64,000 bases of DNA from JBBRBB01 sp963830175 (GTDB taxonomy: Bacteria > Bacteroidota > Bacteroidia > Chitinophagales > Chitinophagaceae): the NCBI GenBank assembly GCA_963830175.1, contig CAWHKV010000002.1:1150653-1214652 (forward strand), read 5' to 3'. Made by a program: the position numbers and the translations under genes. This document shows, in pieces, positions 29,688 to 38,881 of this stretch (positions are counted from its first letter, which is position 1; every line of letters begins with the position of its first letter). A model generated the notes under the pieces. It saw only the letters and a program-made list of their open reading frames with translations. It made no database searches and was not told where the DNA came from.

Positions 29688-29794
29688 GGGTTTAACTACC
29701 CATGGTTGTCAACAGGAATAGAAAAGATTGAAAATAGTTTTAAAAATTTCGACCACTTACATCCATAGAACTAATAATTAAAAATTCACGAATC

Positions 29795-30292
29795 ATGACT
29801 AAAATGAAAAATTCATTTATTACTTCATTGCTTCTTATTGCTGTTATATTTTTTTATAATTGCGGCTCAAATCAACAAGAAATTAACCTGAACACTAACC
29901 GGGATGTTGTTAGAAAATATCATGAAGTTTGGAGTAACGGGCAAGTGACAGAATTAGAAAAAATATTAGCACCACAGTTTGTCTGCCACTTTATAAATGG
30001 AATTGAGTGGAAGGGAATTGACGGAGCAAAAAGTGAAATTTTAAGTCATAGAAAATCATTTCCAGACTGGAATGAAGAAATAGTTGATATGATAAGTGAA
30101 GGCGACAAAGTAGTTACAAGATATAAATCGACAGGCACTCAACAGGGAATATTTAATGGAATGGACTCTACTGGAAAAAAAATTACTATTTATGAAACTT
30201 CTATTTACAGAATTGAGAACGGTAAGTTAGCTGAGCAATGGGGTTTTCCTGACGCATTAAGTTTGAATAATCAACTTGAAGGTAAACAGTAG
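29795..30292 (+). CDS. Ester cyclase / SnoaL-like lipoprotein
   Basis: 165 residues. A leader ending in FFYNC (Cys23) suggests lipid anchoring with a relaxed Bacteroidota lipobox. The rest is one SnoaL-like NTF2 domain: VVRKYHEVWSNGQVTELEKI, the strand CHFINGIEWKGIDGAK and GKKITIYETSIYRIENGKLAEQWGF, as in the predicted ester cyclases. It is the first gene whose downstream flank carries the cassette-type repeat (30311). Confidence 0.82.
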   Translation: MTKMKNSFITSLLLIAVIFFYNCGSNQQEINLNTNRDVVRKYHEVWSNGQVTELEKILAPQFVCHFINGIEWKGIDGAKSEILSHRKSFPDWNEEIVDMISEGDKVVTRYKSTGTQQGIFNGMDSTGKKITIYETSIYRIENGKLAEQWGFPDALSLNNQLEGKQ

Positions 30293-30310
30293 CAATGCAA
30301 AAAGAAAAAC

Positions 30311-30471
30311 GGCATACAACAAGAGTATTGCATAGTGTGGCGGAACGTTGCAGCATTCGGAAGTCAACTATTATTAGAATTATCCCGGCTTGATGAATTT
30401 TATTGAACATTAAATAAAACTTTAAACTTTATATTTAAATTGAACTTCAGTTGCAAGGCTGAACGTTCATT
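30311..30471 (+). repeat. Cassette-end repeat, short subtype
   Basis: Begins GGCATACAACAAG 18 bp after the ester cyclase stop. The first 45 bp match the unit at 34520 closely (shared TATTGC, GGCGGAACGTTG and AGCA blocks). A CGTTCATT sequence at 30464-30471 could be the right-hand core site. Confidence 0.5.
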
Positions 30472-30545
30472 AAGTACCCAACCATCGGCAATACCTGTTC
30501 GCTAGTAGCAATGCAATACGACCCCTCTAATTATTAACAAATGTT

Positions 30546-31565
30546 ATGAAAATTGACAACCTCACTTTTGCAATCTTAATGACAATAATCATTAATTCAT
30601 GTCAGCAAGAAAACAAAAACACAGGAAGCCAATTAAAAGACGGGAGAATACATTTTGTTTCTGAAATGACTTCGGATAAAATAAAATCTCTTGACAAAGA
30701 AAAAACAATCGTACTGCTCACGGGAGGGATTTTAGAGGAACATGGACCTTATCTTCCGATTTTCACAGATGGTTATTGGAATGAAAAATTCAGAGATACA
30801 CTTGCCAAAACAATCGCATCGAGACCTGATTTACATGTTTTGATTTTTCCTACAATCCCGTTAGGAAATAGTGGAGCAAATGATGTAGGATTGAAGTATT
30901 CATTCCCAGGTACCTTCACTGTTCGTTTTGAAACGCTGCGTTCAATATTTATGGACTTAGCAACAGAGTTAGGGGAACAAGGTTTCAAATACATTTTTGT
31001 CATTCATGGTCATGGTGCTCCCAATCATCAAAGAGCTATTGACCAAGCTGCTGATTTCTTCAACGATACTTATAATGGAAAAATGGTAAATCTCTTTGGG
31101 CTAAATCGCATAATGGAAAATTGGTTTTCAGGACAAATGACTGAAGAACAAAAGAGAGAAGACGGTTTTAGTATTCATGCAGGCATGACCGAAACAAGCA
31201 GCATGTTGTATATCGTTCCAAATTTAGTTGACACCAAATATAAACGTGCCATTGCTGTAACAGGAAATGACATGAACCATTTAAACCAAATTGCTAAAGA
31301 ACCGAATTGGTTAGGTTATTTTGGTTCTGAAAGATTAGCTAATAGAGAATTTGGTGAGGAAGCATGGAATAAAAATGTAAAAGATTATTGCAATTTTGTA
31401 ATGAATATTATTGATAACAAAATCAACCCAGACACCATTGCAAGATTTGGAAACATAATGAAACAAAGTCCGGTTGATGTGATGCTTGACAGCCTTTCCA
31501 ACATCGAAGAACAAAGAAGAAAAACCATTCAAACAAACTGGTTAAATAGAAAGAGACTTTACTAA
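30546..31565 (+). CDS. Creatininase-family lipoprotein
   Basis: 339 residues. The leader ends in IINSC (Cys19). The creatininase metal site is recognisable in LTGGILEEHGPYLPIFTDG (about 58-76; Glu and His of EEHG, Asp of TDG) and FVIHGHGAPNHQRA (about 155-168). The family comprises metal-dependent amidohydrolases acting on creatinine or formamide-like substrates; here the substrate is unknown and the position outside the cytoplasm is unusual. The gene is followed within 21 bp by a full-length cassette-type repeat. Confidence 0.85.
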   Translation: MKIDNLTFAILMTIIINSCQQENKNTGSQLKDGRIHFVSEMTSDKIKSLDKEKTIVLLTGGILEEHGPYLPIFTDGYWNEKFRDTLAKTIASRPDLHVLIFPTIPLGNSGANDVGLKYSFPGTFTVRFETLRSIFMDLATELGEQGFKYIFVIHGHGAPNHQRAIDQAADFFNDTYNGKMVNLFGLNRIMENWFSGQMTEEQKREDGFSIHAGMTETSSMLYIVPNLVDTKYKRAIAVTGNDMNHLNQIAKEPNWLGYFGSERLANREFGEEAWNKNVKDYCNFVMNIIDNKINPDTIARFGNIMKQSPVDVMLDSLSNIEEQRRKTIQTNWLNRKRLY

Positions 31566-31585
31566 AACATAGACTTTCACTGCAG

Positions 31586-31745
31586 CCAACATCAGGTTTG
31601 TGCAAGTGTGGCTTGGCGGTATACAATCAGCAGTGGTAACAACATTGTACTTCAGTTGGGGGGGTGCGATCCCGGTTGCTATCGGGGTCAAGATTTGGTA
31701 CTTACTATTTAACTTTATCAAAAAAGCCAGGCAGCGGTTCCGGGC
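31586..31745 (+). repeat. Cassette-end repeat, copy A
   Basis: Starts with CCAACA, followed by GTGCAAGTGTGGCTT, CAATCAGCAG, GTACTTCA and ACTATTTAACTTTATCA, and ends with the stem GCCAGGCAGCGGTTCCGGGC. It lacks the right-hand CACCTGCA arm seen in copies B, D and E. Confidence 0.75.
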
Positions 31746-31823
31746 AAAAAAACTAAATTGACCGGAATATTTAATCACCCAAAAATGGTCAACCTATTTC
31801 AGGGGAAGACACGACATCACTAT

Positions 31824-32780
31824 ATGGACAAAATAAAAATATCAACTGCACAATTCGAGAACAAAAGTGGCGACAAAAATTATAATCTTTCGGTTATTGA
31901 AAGCCTTGCACAAAAGGCATCAAAAGAAGGTTCGAATGTCATTGCTTTCCATGAATGTTCTATCACAGGTTATACCTTTGCAAGAAACCTTTCAAAAGAA
32001 CAAATGCTTGATTTAGCAGAATTTATTCCTAACGGGCAAAGCATTGTAAAACTTACTGAAATTGCTAAACAAAACGACATCATTATCCTGGCAGGCTTAT
32101 TTGAAAAAGATGAAAATGACAGTTTATTCAAAGCTTACGTTTGCGTGGACAAGAACGGTATGATTGCAAAATACAGAAAGCTACACCCATTCATAAATCC
32201 ATATGTGACCCCAGGTGACAGTTATTGTGTTTTTGAAATCCATGGATGGAAATGTGGAATTTTAATTTGTTACGATAATAATATTATTGAGAATGTTAGG
32301 GCAACAAGACTTTTGGGCGCAGAAATAATTTTTATGCCTCATGTAACTATGTGTACGCCATCTACCAGGCCAGGTGCAGGTTTTGTTGATGCTAAACTTT
32401 GGGAAAACCGGGATAATGACCCAACTTCTTTACGTTTGGAATTTGAAGGAATGAAAGGCAGGGGTTGGCTAATGAAATGGTTGCCGGCAAGGGCTTATGA
32501 CAATGGAATTTATGTAATTTTTTCAAACCCAATTGGCATGGATGGCGACCAACTAAAAAATGGTTGCTCTATGATTATTGACCCTTTTGGTGATGTGATT
32601 GCCGAATGTTGTTCATTTGAGAATAGTTTTTCAACAGCGACAATTATCCCCGATAAACTTAATCAAGCAGGTGGACAACGATATATCAAAGCAAGAAGAC
32701 CTGAACTGTACAAAGATATTATTGGACAAGAACACAAATCAGAACAAAAAGTAGTTTGGCTTAACACAGACAAAAAATAA
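31824..32780 (+). CDS. Carbon-nitrogen hydrolase (nitrilase superfamily)
   Basis: 318 residues from the ATG at 31824; an in-frame ATG at 31758 would add 22 residues overlapping the repeat and is rejected. The nitrilase triad is complete: Glu44 (AFHECSITGY), Lys119 (YRKLHPF) and Cys149 (GILICYD). Family members hydrolyse amides, nitriles or carbamoyl groups of small molecules in the cytoplasm. The substrate is not predictable. It stands as a single gene between two repeats of the array. Confidence 0.9.
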   Translation: MDKIKISTAQFENKSGDKNYNLSVIESLAQKASKEGSNVIAFHECSITGYTFARNLSKEQMLDLAEFIPNGQSIVKLTEIAKQNDIIILAGLFEKDENDSLFKAYVCVDKNGMIAKYRKLHPFINPYVTPGDSYCVFEIHGWKCGILICYDNNIIENVRATRLLGAEIIFMPHVTMCTPSTRPGAGFVDAKLWENRDNDPTSLRLEFEGMKGRGWLMKWLPARAYDNGIYVIFSNPIGMDGDQLKNGCSMIIDPFGDVIAECCSFENSFSTATIIPDKLNQAGGQRYIKARRPELYKDIIGQEHKSEQKVVWLNTDKK

Positions 32781-32782
32781 AA

Positions 32783-32864
32783 GCTGCATAAAACATTTGG
32801 TTTTGTGCAAGTTGGGTAGACGGAATACTAATTTTACTTCTACTGCAAGCACTGTTCGTTGACG
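32783..32864 (+). repeat. Cassette-end repeat, degenerate copy A'
   Basis: After the nitrilase stop, AAAACATTTGG is followed by TTTTGTGCAAGTTGGG and GACGGAATACTAA. The unit ends at GTTCGTTGACGG (32855-32866), similar to the right ends of copies D and F. Confidence 0.55.
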
Positions 32865-32910
32865 GTCATTGTTCAATAAATTCTTCTGGATTACTAACCA
32901 CCAAAAATTA

Positions 32911-33461
32911 ATGACAGAAAAAAAAGTATACTAGCTATTATTGGAAGTGCAAGTTCATATTCTTCCAATCTAAAAATTGTGGAACAAATCGCAAGTCTGA
33001 CAGAGATGGATTTTCAATTAAATATTTTTAACGAACTAAAATCACTTCCTCATTTTGACCCAGAACTTTCGGCAGACAATCCACCCAAACAAATTGTTGA
33101 TTTCAGGAAGACTATTAACAAAGCAGACGCAATAATTATTTGTACACCAGAATATATTTATAGCATCCCTAGTGGATTAAAAAATGCTATTGAATGGTGT
33201 ATTGCAACAACTATATTTACCGACAAGCCAATTGGACTTATTACAGCTGCTGCAGGTGGTGAAAAAGGACATGAAGAATTGCAACTGATAATGAAAACGG
33301 CATTGGCAAAATTTACAAGCGAAACAACATTGTTAATTCGGGGGATTAAGGGAAAATTTGACTTGAGTGGCAACATAATTGATCAGGAAACCAAGACACA
33401 ACTAACACGGTTTATTGAAGCTTTGAAAAAATTAATGGTATCCCAACTAACGAAACAATAA
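32911..33461 (+). CDS. NADPH-dependent FMN reductase, frame disrupted near the start
   Basis: About 183 residues when reconstructed. The true start is probably 32911 (ATGACAG followed by eight A); with nine A the frame reads ILAIIGSASSYSSNLKIVEQI, the phosphate-binding N-terminus of this flavodoxin-fold family, and joins the open frame. Further motifs: ADAIIICTPEYIYSIPSGLKNAIEW (about 70-94, shown here only in part) and GLITAAAGG. It would reduce FMN or quinones with NADPH. Span is one base short of 184 codons, matching a single deleted A. Confidence 0.85.
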
Positions 33462-33473
33462 ACAACCCGTTCG

Positions 33474-33655
33474 CCAACAAGGATGCTGTGCAAGTGTGGC
33501 TTTACGGATTTGTAATCAGCAGCAGTAATTTTTCTGAACTGCAGTACGGGGCTTGACGAATAAAGCCCGACTATGGCACTAACTATTTAACTTTATCAAA
33601 AAGCCAGGCAGCGGTTCCGGGCGGGACTTTATAAATATCCGCCTGCAGCATTACC
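33474..33655 (+). repeat. Cassette-end repeat, copy B
   Basis: CCAACA is followed by GTGCAAGTGTGGCTTTACGG, AATCAGCAGCAGTAA, ACTAACTATTTAACTTTATC and the stem GCCAGGCAGCGGTTCCGGGC. The right end TATCCGCCTGCAGCATTACC is the inverse complement, with mismatches, of the left end GGATGCTGTGCAAGTGTGGC. Confidence 0.8.
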
Positions 33656-33699
33656 TGCCATGCTGTTGGAAATAATTACACTTTTGTAAACACAATATC

Positions 33700-34464
33700 A
33701 TGACAAATCAAATTACTGATAATTGGTATGAAAACTTTTTCCAGGGAATAAATTGTGAAATATGGGAAAAAGCTTTACCTGATAGTGTAACAATACAAGA
33801 GGTTGACTTTTTGGTAAGTGAGATGTTCTTGCCGCAAGGTTGCCGAATACTTGACATACCATGTGGTTTTGGCAGACATTCAATAGAATTGTCCAAACGA
33901 GGATATAATCTTACCGGAATTGATATTTCTGAAACTTTTATAAACAGTTTAAATAATAGAATTACTTCAGAGAATTTGAATATTAAAACCATTCACGCAG
34001 ACATTCTAAACGTTCAATTAAATGAGAAGTTTTCGGGAGCCTTCTGTTTAGGCAATAGCTTTGGTTATTTCAATATCGACAAAATGAAATCCTTTGTTGA
34101 AAAGATTTCTTCGGTACTTGAGACAGGGTCAAAGTTTATTATTAATTCAGGCATGGTAGCGGAGAGCATATTGCCTAATTTCTTACATTATTCTAAAAAC
34201 AACAAATATACAGTTGGCAATATAACCATGGAGGTCACAAATACTTATGTGGCGAATGAAAGTTACATGATAAGCACCCTCTTGTATACTAAGGAAAATC
34301 AGAAAGAGGAGCATGGCTTTAAACATTATGTATATACCCTGGGAGAAATTCTACGGCTTTTAAAATCATCCGGATTTAGTATTGTTTCCACATATGGTTC
34401 GACAAATAAAGAAGGGTACAAACTTGGTGACCATCAAATTTATATTGTGGCTGAAAAGGAGTAG
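33700..34464 (+). CDS. Class I SAM-dependent methyltransferase
   Basis: 254 residues. Motif I is CRILDIPCGFGRHSIEL (residues about 47-63), followed by an acidic residue at the end of beta2 (LTGIDISETF) and FSGAFCLGNSFGYFN as motif post-II. It is a Rossmann-fold methyltransferase of small-molecule type; substrate unknown. It stands alone between repeats of the array. Confidence 0.88.
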   Translation: MTNQITDNWYENFFQGINCEIWEKALPDSVTIQEVDFLVSEMFLPQGCRILDIPCGFGRHSIELSKRGYNLTGIDISETFINSLNNRITSENLNIKTIHADILNVQLNEKFSGAFCLGNSFGYFNIDKMKSFVEKISSVLETGSKFIINSGMVAESILPNFLHYSKNNKYTVGNITMEVTNTYVANESYMISTLLYTKENQKEEHGFKHYVYTLGEILRLLKSSGFSIVSTYGSTNKEGYKLGDHQIYIVAEKE

Positions 34465-34519
34465 TAAAATTATAGTCAATTAAATATAGTGACAATGATT
34501 TTTATTTAAAGAAGCACGA

Positions 34520-34566
34520 ACCGCTAACAAGATTATTGCCAATAGTTGGGCGGAACGTTGGAGCAT
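34520..34566 (+). repeat. Cassette-end repeat, short copy B'
   Basis: CCGCTAACAAGATTATTGCC then GGGCGGAACGTTGGAGCA, closely matching 30311-30356. It lies about 55 bp after the methyltransferase stop. Confidence 0.6.
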
Positions 34567-34749
34567 GATGAGTAATACAAAAAAATGTAAAATATTAATC
34601 ATTAATGAAATGAAGCATGATCTTATATTGCTACAGTAAATTGGAGTCATACACTACCTCAACCAAAAGCCTTTCGCCTCTAATCGTCGTTACTTCAAGC
34701 CACTGACACAGAATCTGACTTTTTATTTGATAAATAAAAAAACATTGGT

Positions 34750-35307
34750 ATGATCATTTCCAATAAGAAAAATGTAAACATCCTAATCTGCATCATTATT
34801 TTTTCTTTCTGTTTCGCAAACTGCTCAAATAATTCATTAACAGACAAAAACAAATTATTAGCAGGAATGTACAAAATGTACTCAATCCAAAGTCAGGACT
34901 CAACAGGCTCCTGGAAAGAGTCTGGTGTAGCAAATGGAGGAGAAAGTTATATACTTTATGATGGACTTGGGCATATGGCAGTCCAAATAACTCCGAAGGG
35001 ATATAATGACTTCAAGTGGCTCGAAGAAGAAGTTGCCCTGAATTCAAAAATGTTTCAGGATAAAGTAGAAAGCATGTCTGTACCGGAACTAAAGCAAGCC
35101 GTTGAAAATTTTGCATCGTATTATGCCTACGTTGCCAACTACAGAATAGACAAGGCAACAAATACTTTAATACATGAACGCTTGATAGGCACTATTCCTT
35201 CAATTTGGGGAACTGACGTAAAAAGGCAATTCTCATTCAGTGGAGATACTTTAATTCTTATCAATCCGGTTGTAAATAGAAGATTAATTTGGTTACGACA
35301 AAAATGA
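34750..35307 (+). CDS. Lipocalin-like domain lipoprotein
   Basis: 185 residues. A membrane leader ends in CFANC, suggesting lipid anchoring. The rest matches the Lipocalin_5 type: LAGMYKMYSIQSQDSTGSW, YILYDGLGHMAVQITPKGY and a terminal LILINPVVNRRLIWLRQK. A small ligand-binding barrel is likely; the ligand is unknown. It is followed at once by the near-identical repeat copy C. Confidence 0.75.
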   Translation: MIISNKKNVNILICIIIFSFCFANCSNNSLTDKNKLLAGMYKMYSIQSQDSTGSWKESGVANGGESYILYDGLGHMAVQITPKGYNDFKWLEEEVALNSKMFQDKVESMSVPELKQAVENFASYYAYVANYRIDKATNTLIHERLIGTIPSIWGTDVKRQFSFSGDTLILINPVVNRRLIWLRQK

Positions 35308-35334
35308 AAACTTTTTTTTGAAAAGGCATGGCAG

Positions 35335-35507
35335 GTAACATTGGGTTCGTACAAGTGTGTCTTGACGAAATAACAATCAGCAGTAACTTTTCTGTACTTC
35401 ACTTCAGGGGCTGACGAAAGCACAGCTTTGTTATTTACTGTTTAACTTTATTAAAAGCCGGGCAGCGTTGCCGGGTAGGCAAAACGCCTTGCCCCTTAGC
35501 TACAACC
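35335..35507 (+). repeat. Cassette-end repeat, copy C
   Basis: GTAACATTGGGTTCGTACAAG then AACGAAATAACAATCAGCAG-type core, nearly identical to copy D over its first 75 bp, and a GCCGGGCAGCGTTGCCGGG stem. Its right end is CCCCTTAGCTAC (35492-35503), which differs from the CGTTAGCC end of copy E by a few bases. Confidence 0.8.
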
Positions 35508-35525
35508 ATCTAAAACCTAATAGCT

Positions 35526-35984
35526 ATGAATACTTCAATACCACGTTTTCCACCCCCCGCCTTTATGGTGTTAACGGTTTTATGTATGGTATTAATTAGC
35601 AATTATGCTCCCATTGGGCATTGGTTAAATTATCCGGGGAGGTATCTTGGAATTATTATAATTATTTTGGGGTTCACCTTAAGTCTTGGAAGTGGGCTTT
35701 TCTTCAGGAAATTAGGTACTAACCCGAAACCAGGAGCTAAAGCATCTGTAATTGTAACAAAAGGTGCTTTTAAATATACTAGAAACCCAATGTATCTTGG
35801 CCTTATGACCATTGTCACTGGTGTTGCAATTCTATTAGGTACATTCTCACCTCTCTTTTTGATCCCGATTCTTTTTATAATACTCCATACTCAATTTGTT
35901 CTTCGAGAAGAGAAGTTGATGGAGGAATGGTTCGGTGAACCTTATTTGGAATACAAAAAAAGAACTCCAAGATGGATTTTATAA
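35526..35984 (+). CDS. Isoprenylcysteine carboxyl methyltransferase (ICMT)-family membrane protein
   Basis: 152 residues with four predicted membrane helices. The signature of ICMT/PEMT-like methyltransferases is clear: GAFKYTRNPMYLGLM (about 77-91) and the C-terminal LREEKLMEEWFGEPYLEYKKR (about 126-146, listed here in part). SAM-dependent methylation at the membrane is expected; the substrate in bacteria is unknown. A stand-alone gene between copies C and D. Confidence 0.88.
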   Translation: MNTSIPRFPPPAFMVLTVLCMVLISNYAPIGHWLNYPGRYLGIIIIILGFTLSLGSGLFFRKLGTNPKPGAKASVIVTKGAFKYTRNPMYLGLMTIVTGVAILLGTFSPLFLIPILFIILHTQFVLREEKLMEEWFGEPYLEYKKRTPRWIL

Positions 35985-35997
35985 ACCTCCACTCCCT

Positions 35998-36198
35998 TGC
36001 ATACTAACACTGGGGGTTCGTGCAAGTGTTTCTTAACGAAATAACAATCAGCAGTAACTTTTCTGTACTTCACTTCGGGGGCTGACGAATAAAGCATGTC
36101 TTTGGTACTAACTATTTAACTTTATCAAAAAAGCCGGGGAGCGTTTCCCGGCAGCACGTTATAAAATATCCACCTGCAGCATTACCGGTTCGTTGAGT
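35998..36198 (+). repeat. Cassette-end repeat, copy D
   Basis: CTAACA at 36004 lies 20 bp after the ICMT stop. It carries GTGCAAGTG, the AACGAAATAACAATCAGCAG core, the perfect stem GCCGGG(GAGCGTTT)CCCGGC, the CACCTGCA arm and a GTTGAGT site at 36192-36198 that fits GTTRRRY exactly. Confidence 0.85.
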
Positions 36199-36231
36199 GT
36201 AACAATTGATTATAATGGTAAATTAAAAATT

Positions 36232-36720
36232 ATGAGTAAAAGGTCTTTTGTAAGAAAATCTATCAGCTTTATTAGCCTTTTATGCCTGGCAAATTCCGCT
36301 ATGGCGCAGTCTGATAATGATAATTTTATTGCGCGATCCTTATATGATACCATATATGTAATGGATAGTATTTTTTTTGAAGCCTTTAATACCTGCGACA
36401 CTACCAAGTCAAAATCATTATTTACAAAAGATTTGGAATTTTATCACGATGTTGGGGGATTGACGAATTATGCCCAAAATTTGGAATCAATCCGCAACAG
36501 ATGTAATAGTGCAAATAAAGTTAGAAGAGAACTTGTAAAAGGTAGTTTAGAAGTGTTTCCAATTAAAAATTATGGAGCTATTGAAATTGGGCAACATCGA
36601 TTCTATTATACGGAAGTTGGTAAAAAGGAGAAACTGGATGGAACCTACAGGTTTACGCACATTTGGGTTCATAAAAATAATGAATGGCAGATTTCCCGGG
36701 TAATCAGTTTCGATCATTAA
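36232..36720 (+). CDS. Secreted DUF4440/NTF2-like protein
   Basis: 162 residues from the ATG at 36232 (MSKRSFVRKSISFISLLCLANSAMA signal peptide, read in parts); an in-frame ATG-free GTG-type start upstream at 36193 would lie inside the repeat and is rejected. The mature part is one NTF2-like domain: YVMDSIFFEAFNTCDTTKS, FTKDLEFYHDVGGL and the closing YRFTHIWVHKNNEWQISRV. It is a second DUF4440-type protein in this window, distinct from 5436. Function unknown. Confidence 0.75.
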   Translation: MSKRSFVRKSISFISLLCLANSAMAQSDNDNFIARSLYDTIYVMDSIFFEAFNTCDTTKSKSLFTKDLEFYHDVGGLTNYAQNLESIRNRCNSANKVRRELVKGSLEVFPIKNYGAIEIGQHRFYYTEVGKKEKLDGTYRFTHIWVHKNNEWQISRVISFDH

Positions 36721-36981
36721 AAAATGAGTCAATATAGGTCTTGGTTTACTTTTATTATGGCTTACGAAAAGCAACCGCATAAAATGGATTTGTATAAACA
36801 GCAGGTCGAACAGTCCGAATATTTTGCCAGTGCAAATCATCAATATTAAATTATAAATTGGGCTTCAGTAAGCCGGGCTTAACGGAATTCCTATTACACT
36901 TATTTTTCCATGCCCTGTTTGTGGTTAAACACACCCTGCAAATTTAAATCAGTTAGAAATAAACCATTATTTAACCTCAGT

Positions 36982-38653
36982 ATGACCAAAATAAATCATC
37001 ATTTACACTCAAGAAGACAATTCCTAGGAATGTTTGCTGCTGCTGTTCCATTATTATCATTCGGAAAAATAGAGCCTGAAATTATATTATACAATGGAAA
37101 TATTTTCACCATCAATCCCAAAGAACCGACAGCACAGGCATTAGCCATTGCAGATGGAAGGTTGATAGCCGTTGGAAGCAATGCCGAAATATTAAGATTG
37201 GCTACTGCCAGAACAAAAAAAGTGGATCTTGGATTTAAAACCGTGTTGCCGGGCTTTATAGATGCACATACACATCCTGCTTATTCGGGTATCAAACATA
37301 TAAAAGAGGTGGACTGCGATTTACGTTCCATTAAAGAAATTAAAGAAGCTATCAGACAAAGAGCTGCTAACACGCCCAAAGGCAATTGGGTACTGGGTTT
37401 TAAATATGATGACACCAAAACCAATGAAGGTCGTAAAATAAACATGGCTGACTTAGACGATGCTTCTCCTGAACATCCTGTGCGAATAACACACCGTGGC
37501 GGACATACTTATTATTGTAATTCCCTTGCTTTTAAAATGGCAGACATTGACGAATTAACCCCAAACCCAAAAGGTGGTGAATTTGAGAGAACACCTGATA
37601 ATACATTCACAGGCTGTGTAAAAGAAAGCGCTGCCGATGTTTTTGACAAAATCATTCCCGATTTGGAAACCCGTAGTGAAAGACAGGAAGGCGTAAAACA
37701 AATATCGAAAATGTTGGCGAAAGCAGGTGTTACCTCTGCCACCGAAGCTTATGGAACACCTGATTATTTACAGGCTTACGAGGATGCTTATGAAGCCGGT
37801 GATTTACATACCCGAATTTATAGCATGATTTCTTACAGGCACATAGATAATATGATTGCAGCAGGTGTAAGAACAGGGATGGGAAATGAATGGGTGAAGT
37901 TGGGAGCAATGAAAATTACTTGTGATGGTTCCATTTCTGAACGAACCGCAAGATTGTCGCAACCTTATACAGGTCGCCCAAATGACTACGGAATCATTGT
38001 AATGGATGATGAACAAATGTATCCGTATGCAAAAAAAGCATACGATGCAGGCTGGCAAATTGGTGTGCATGCTAATGGTGATGTGGGCATAGATATTACA
38101 CTCAAATTATTTGAACGCCTACTATAAGGAAAGCCCTAAGAAAGACCCGAGGTTTAGAATTGAACACTGTACAATGATAAACGATAATCTCGTACAAAGG
38201 ATGAAAGCATTGGGTGTTATTCCCATGCCGTTCTCTACCTATGTGTATTATCATGGCGAGAAAATGAAAGCCTATGGTGAAGAACGTTTGAAAAATATGT
38301 TTGCCTTGAGAAGTTTTCTTGATGCAGGTATTCGTCCAACAATTGGGTCTGACTATCCACCCGGTCCTTTTGAGCCCATGATGTTTTTGCAGTCAAGTGT
38401 TACCAGAACAGATATGAAAGGAAATGTTTGGGGTGCTAACCAAAAAGTTACCGTGGAGGAAGCCATTAAAATTGGTACCATAAACGGAGCGTATGCTTCT
38501 TTTGAAGAAAAGATAAAAGGTTCATTGGAAGTAGGAAAACTTGCAGACCTTGTAGTGCTTGGTCGCAATCCTTACAAAGAAGACCCTTCTACCCTAGTCT
38601 CGATTCCGGTTGAGCGTACAATGACAGGAGGTAAATGGGTATATGAAAGCTGA
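36982..38653 (+). CDS. Amidohydrolase (YtcJ-like, TAT-exported), frame disrupted once
   Basis: About 557 residues when joined. The start at 36982 gives a twin-arginine signal (HSRRQFLGMFAAAVPLLSFG). The N-terminal metal motif is GFIDAHTHPAYSG (about 88-100); a second part has HANGDVGIDITLKLF. Near 38115 the frame changes: the first frame ends in FERLL, the second begins AYYKESPKKDPRFRIEH and runs to 38653, including TIGSDYPPGPFEPM and GSLEVGKLADLVVL. It is a zinc-type amidohydrolase; substrate unknown. Copy E of the repeat follows. Confidence 0.87.
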
Positions 38654-38658
38654 TAAAA

Positions 38659-38826
38659 GTAACACGAAGAAAAATTGTAATGACAAAAAATTTTGTGCAA
38701 GGGTGTCATTTGGAATAAAGCCTGCCATTGGTACTAACTATTTAACTTTATTAAAAAGCAGCGGTTCCGGGCAGTGGGGAATGCGTATTCCACACCTGCA
38801 GAAAGCCCTGCCCGTTAGCCGCAACC
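38659..38826 (+). repeat. Cassette-end repeat, copy E
   Basis: GTAACA 6 bp after the amidohydrolase stop, TTTTGTGCAAGGGTGTC, GGTACTAACTATTTAACTTT, a shortened stem, a GGAATGCGTATTCC hairpin, the arm CACACCTGCAGA and a CCCGTTAGCCGC right end (GTTAGCC at 38814-38820). Confidence 0.8.
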
Positions 38827-38881
38827 CCATTGAACGCAGCTGTAGTATAGGCAATAAAAAATAAATTCATCTACATCTATA

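Noticed and set aside
31586..31745. Repeat copies read as insertion sequences
   Set aside because: They are only 60-200 bp, carry no transposase or target duplications that I could see, and sit consistently at gene ends.
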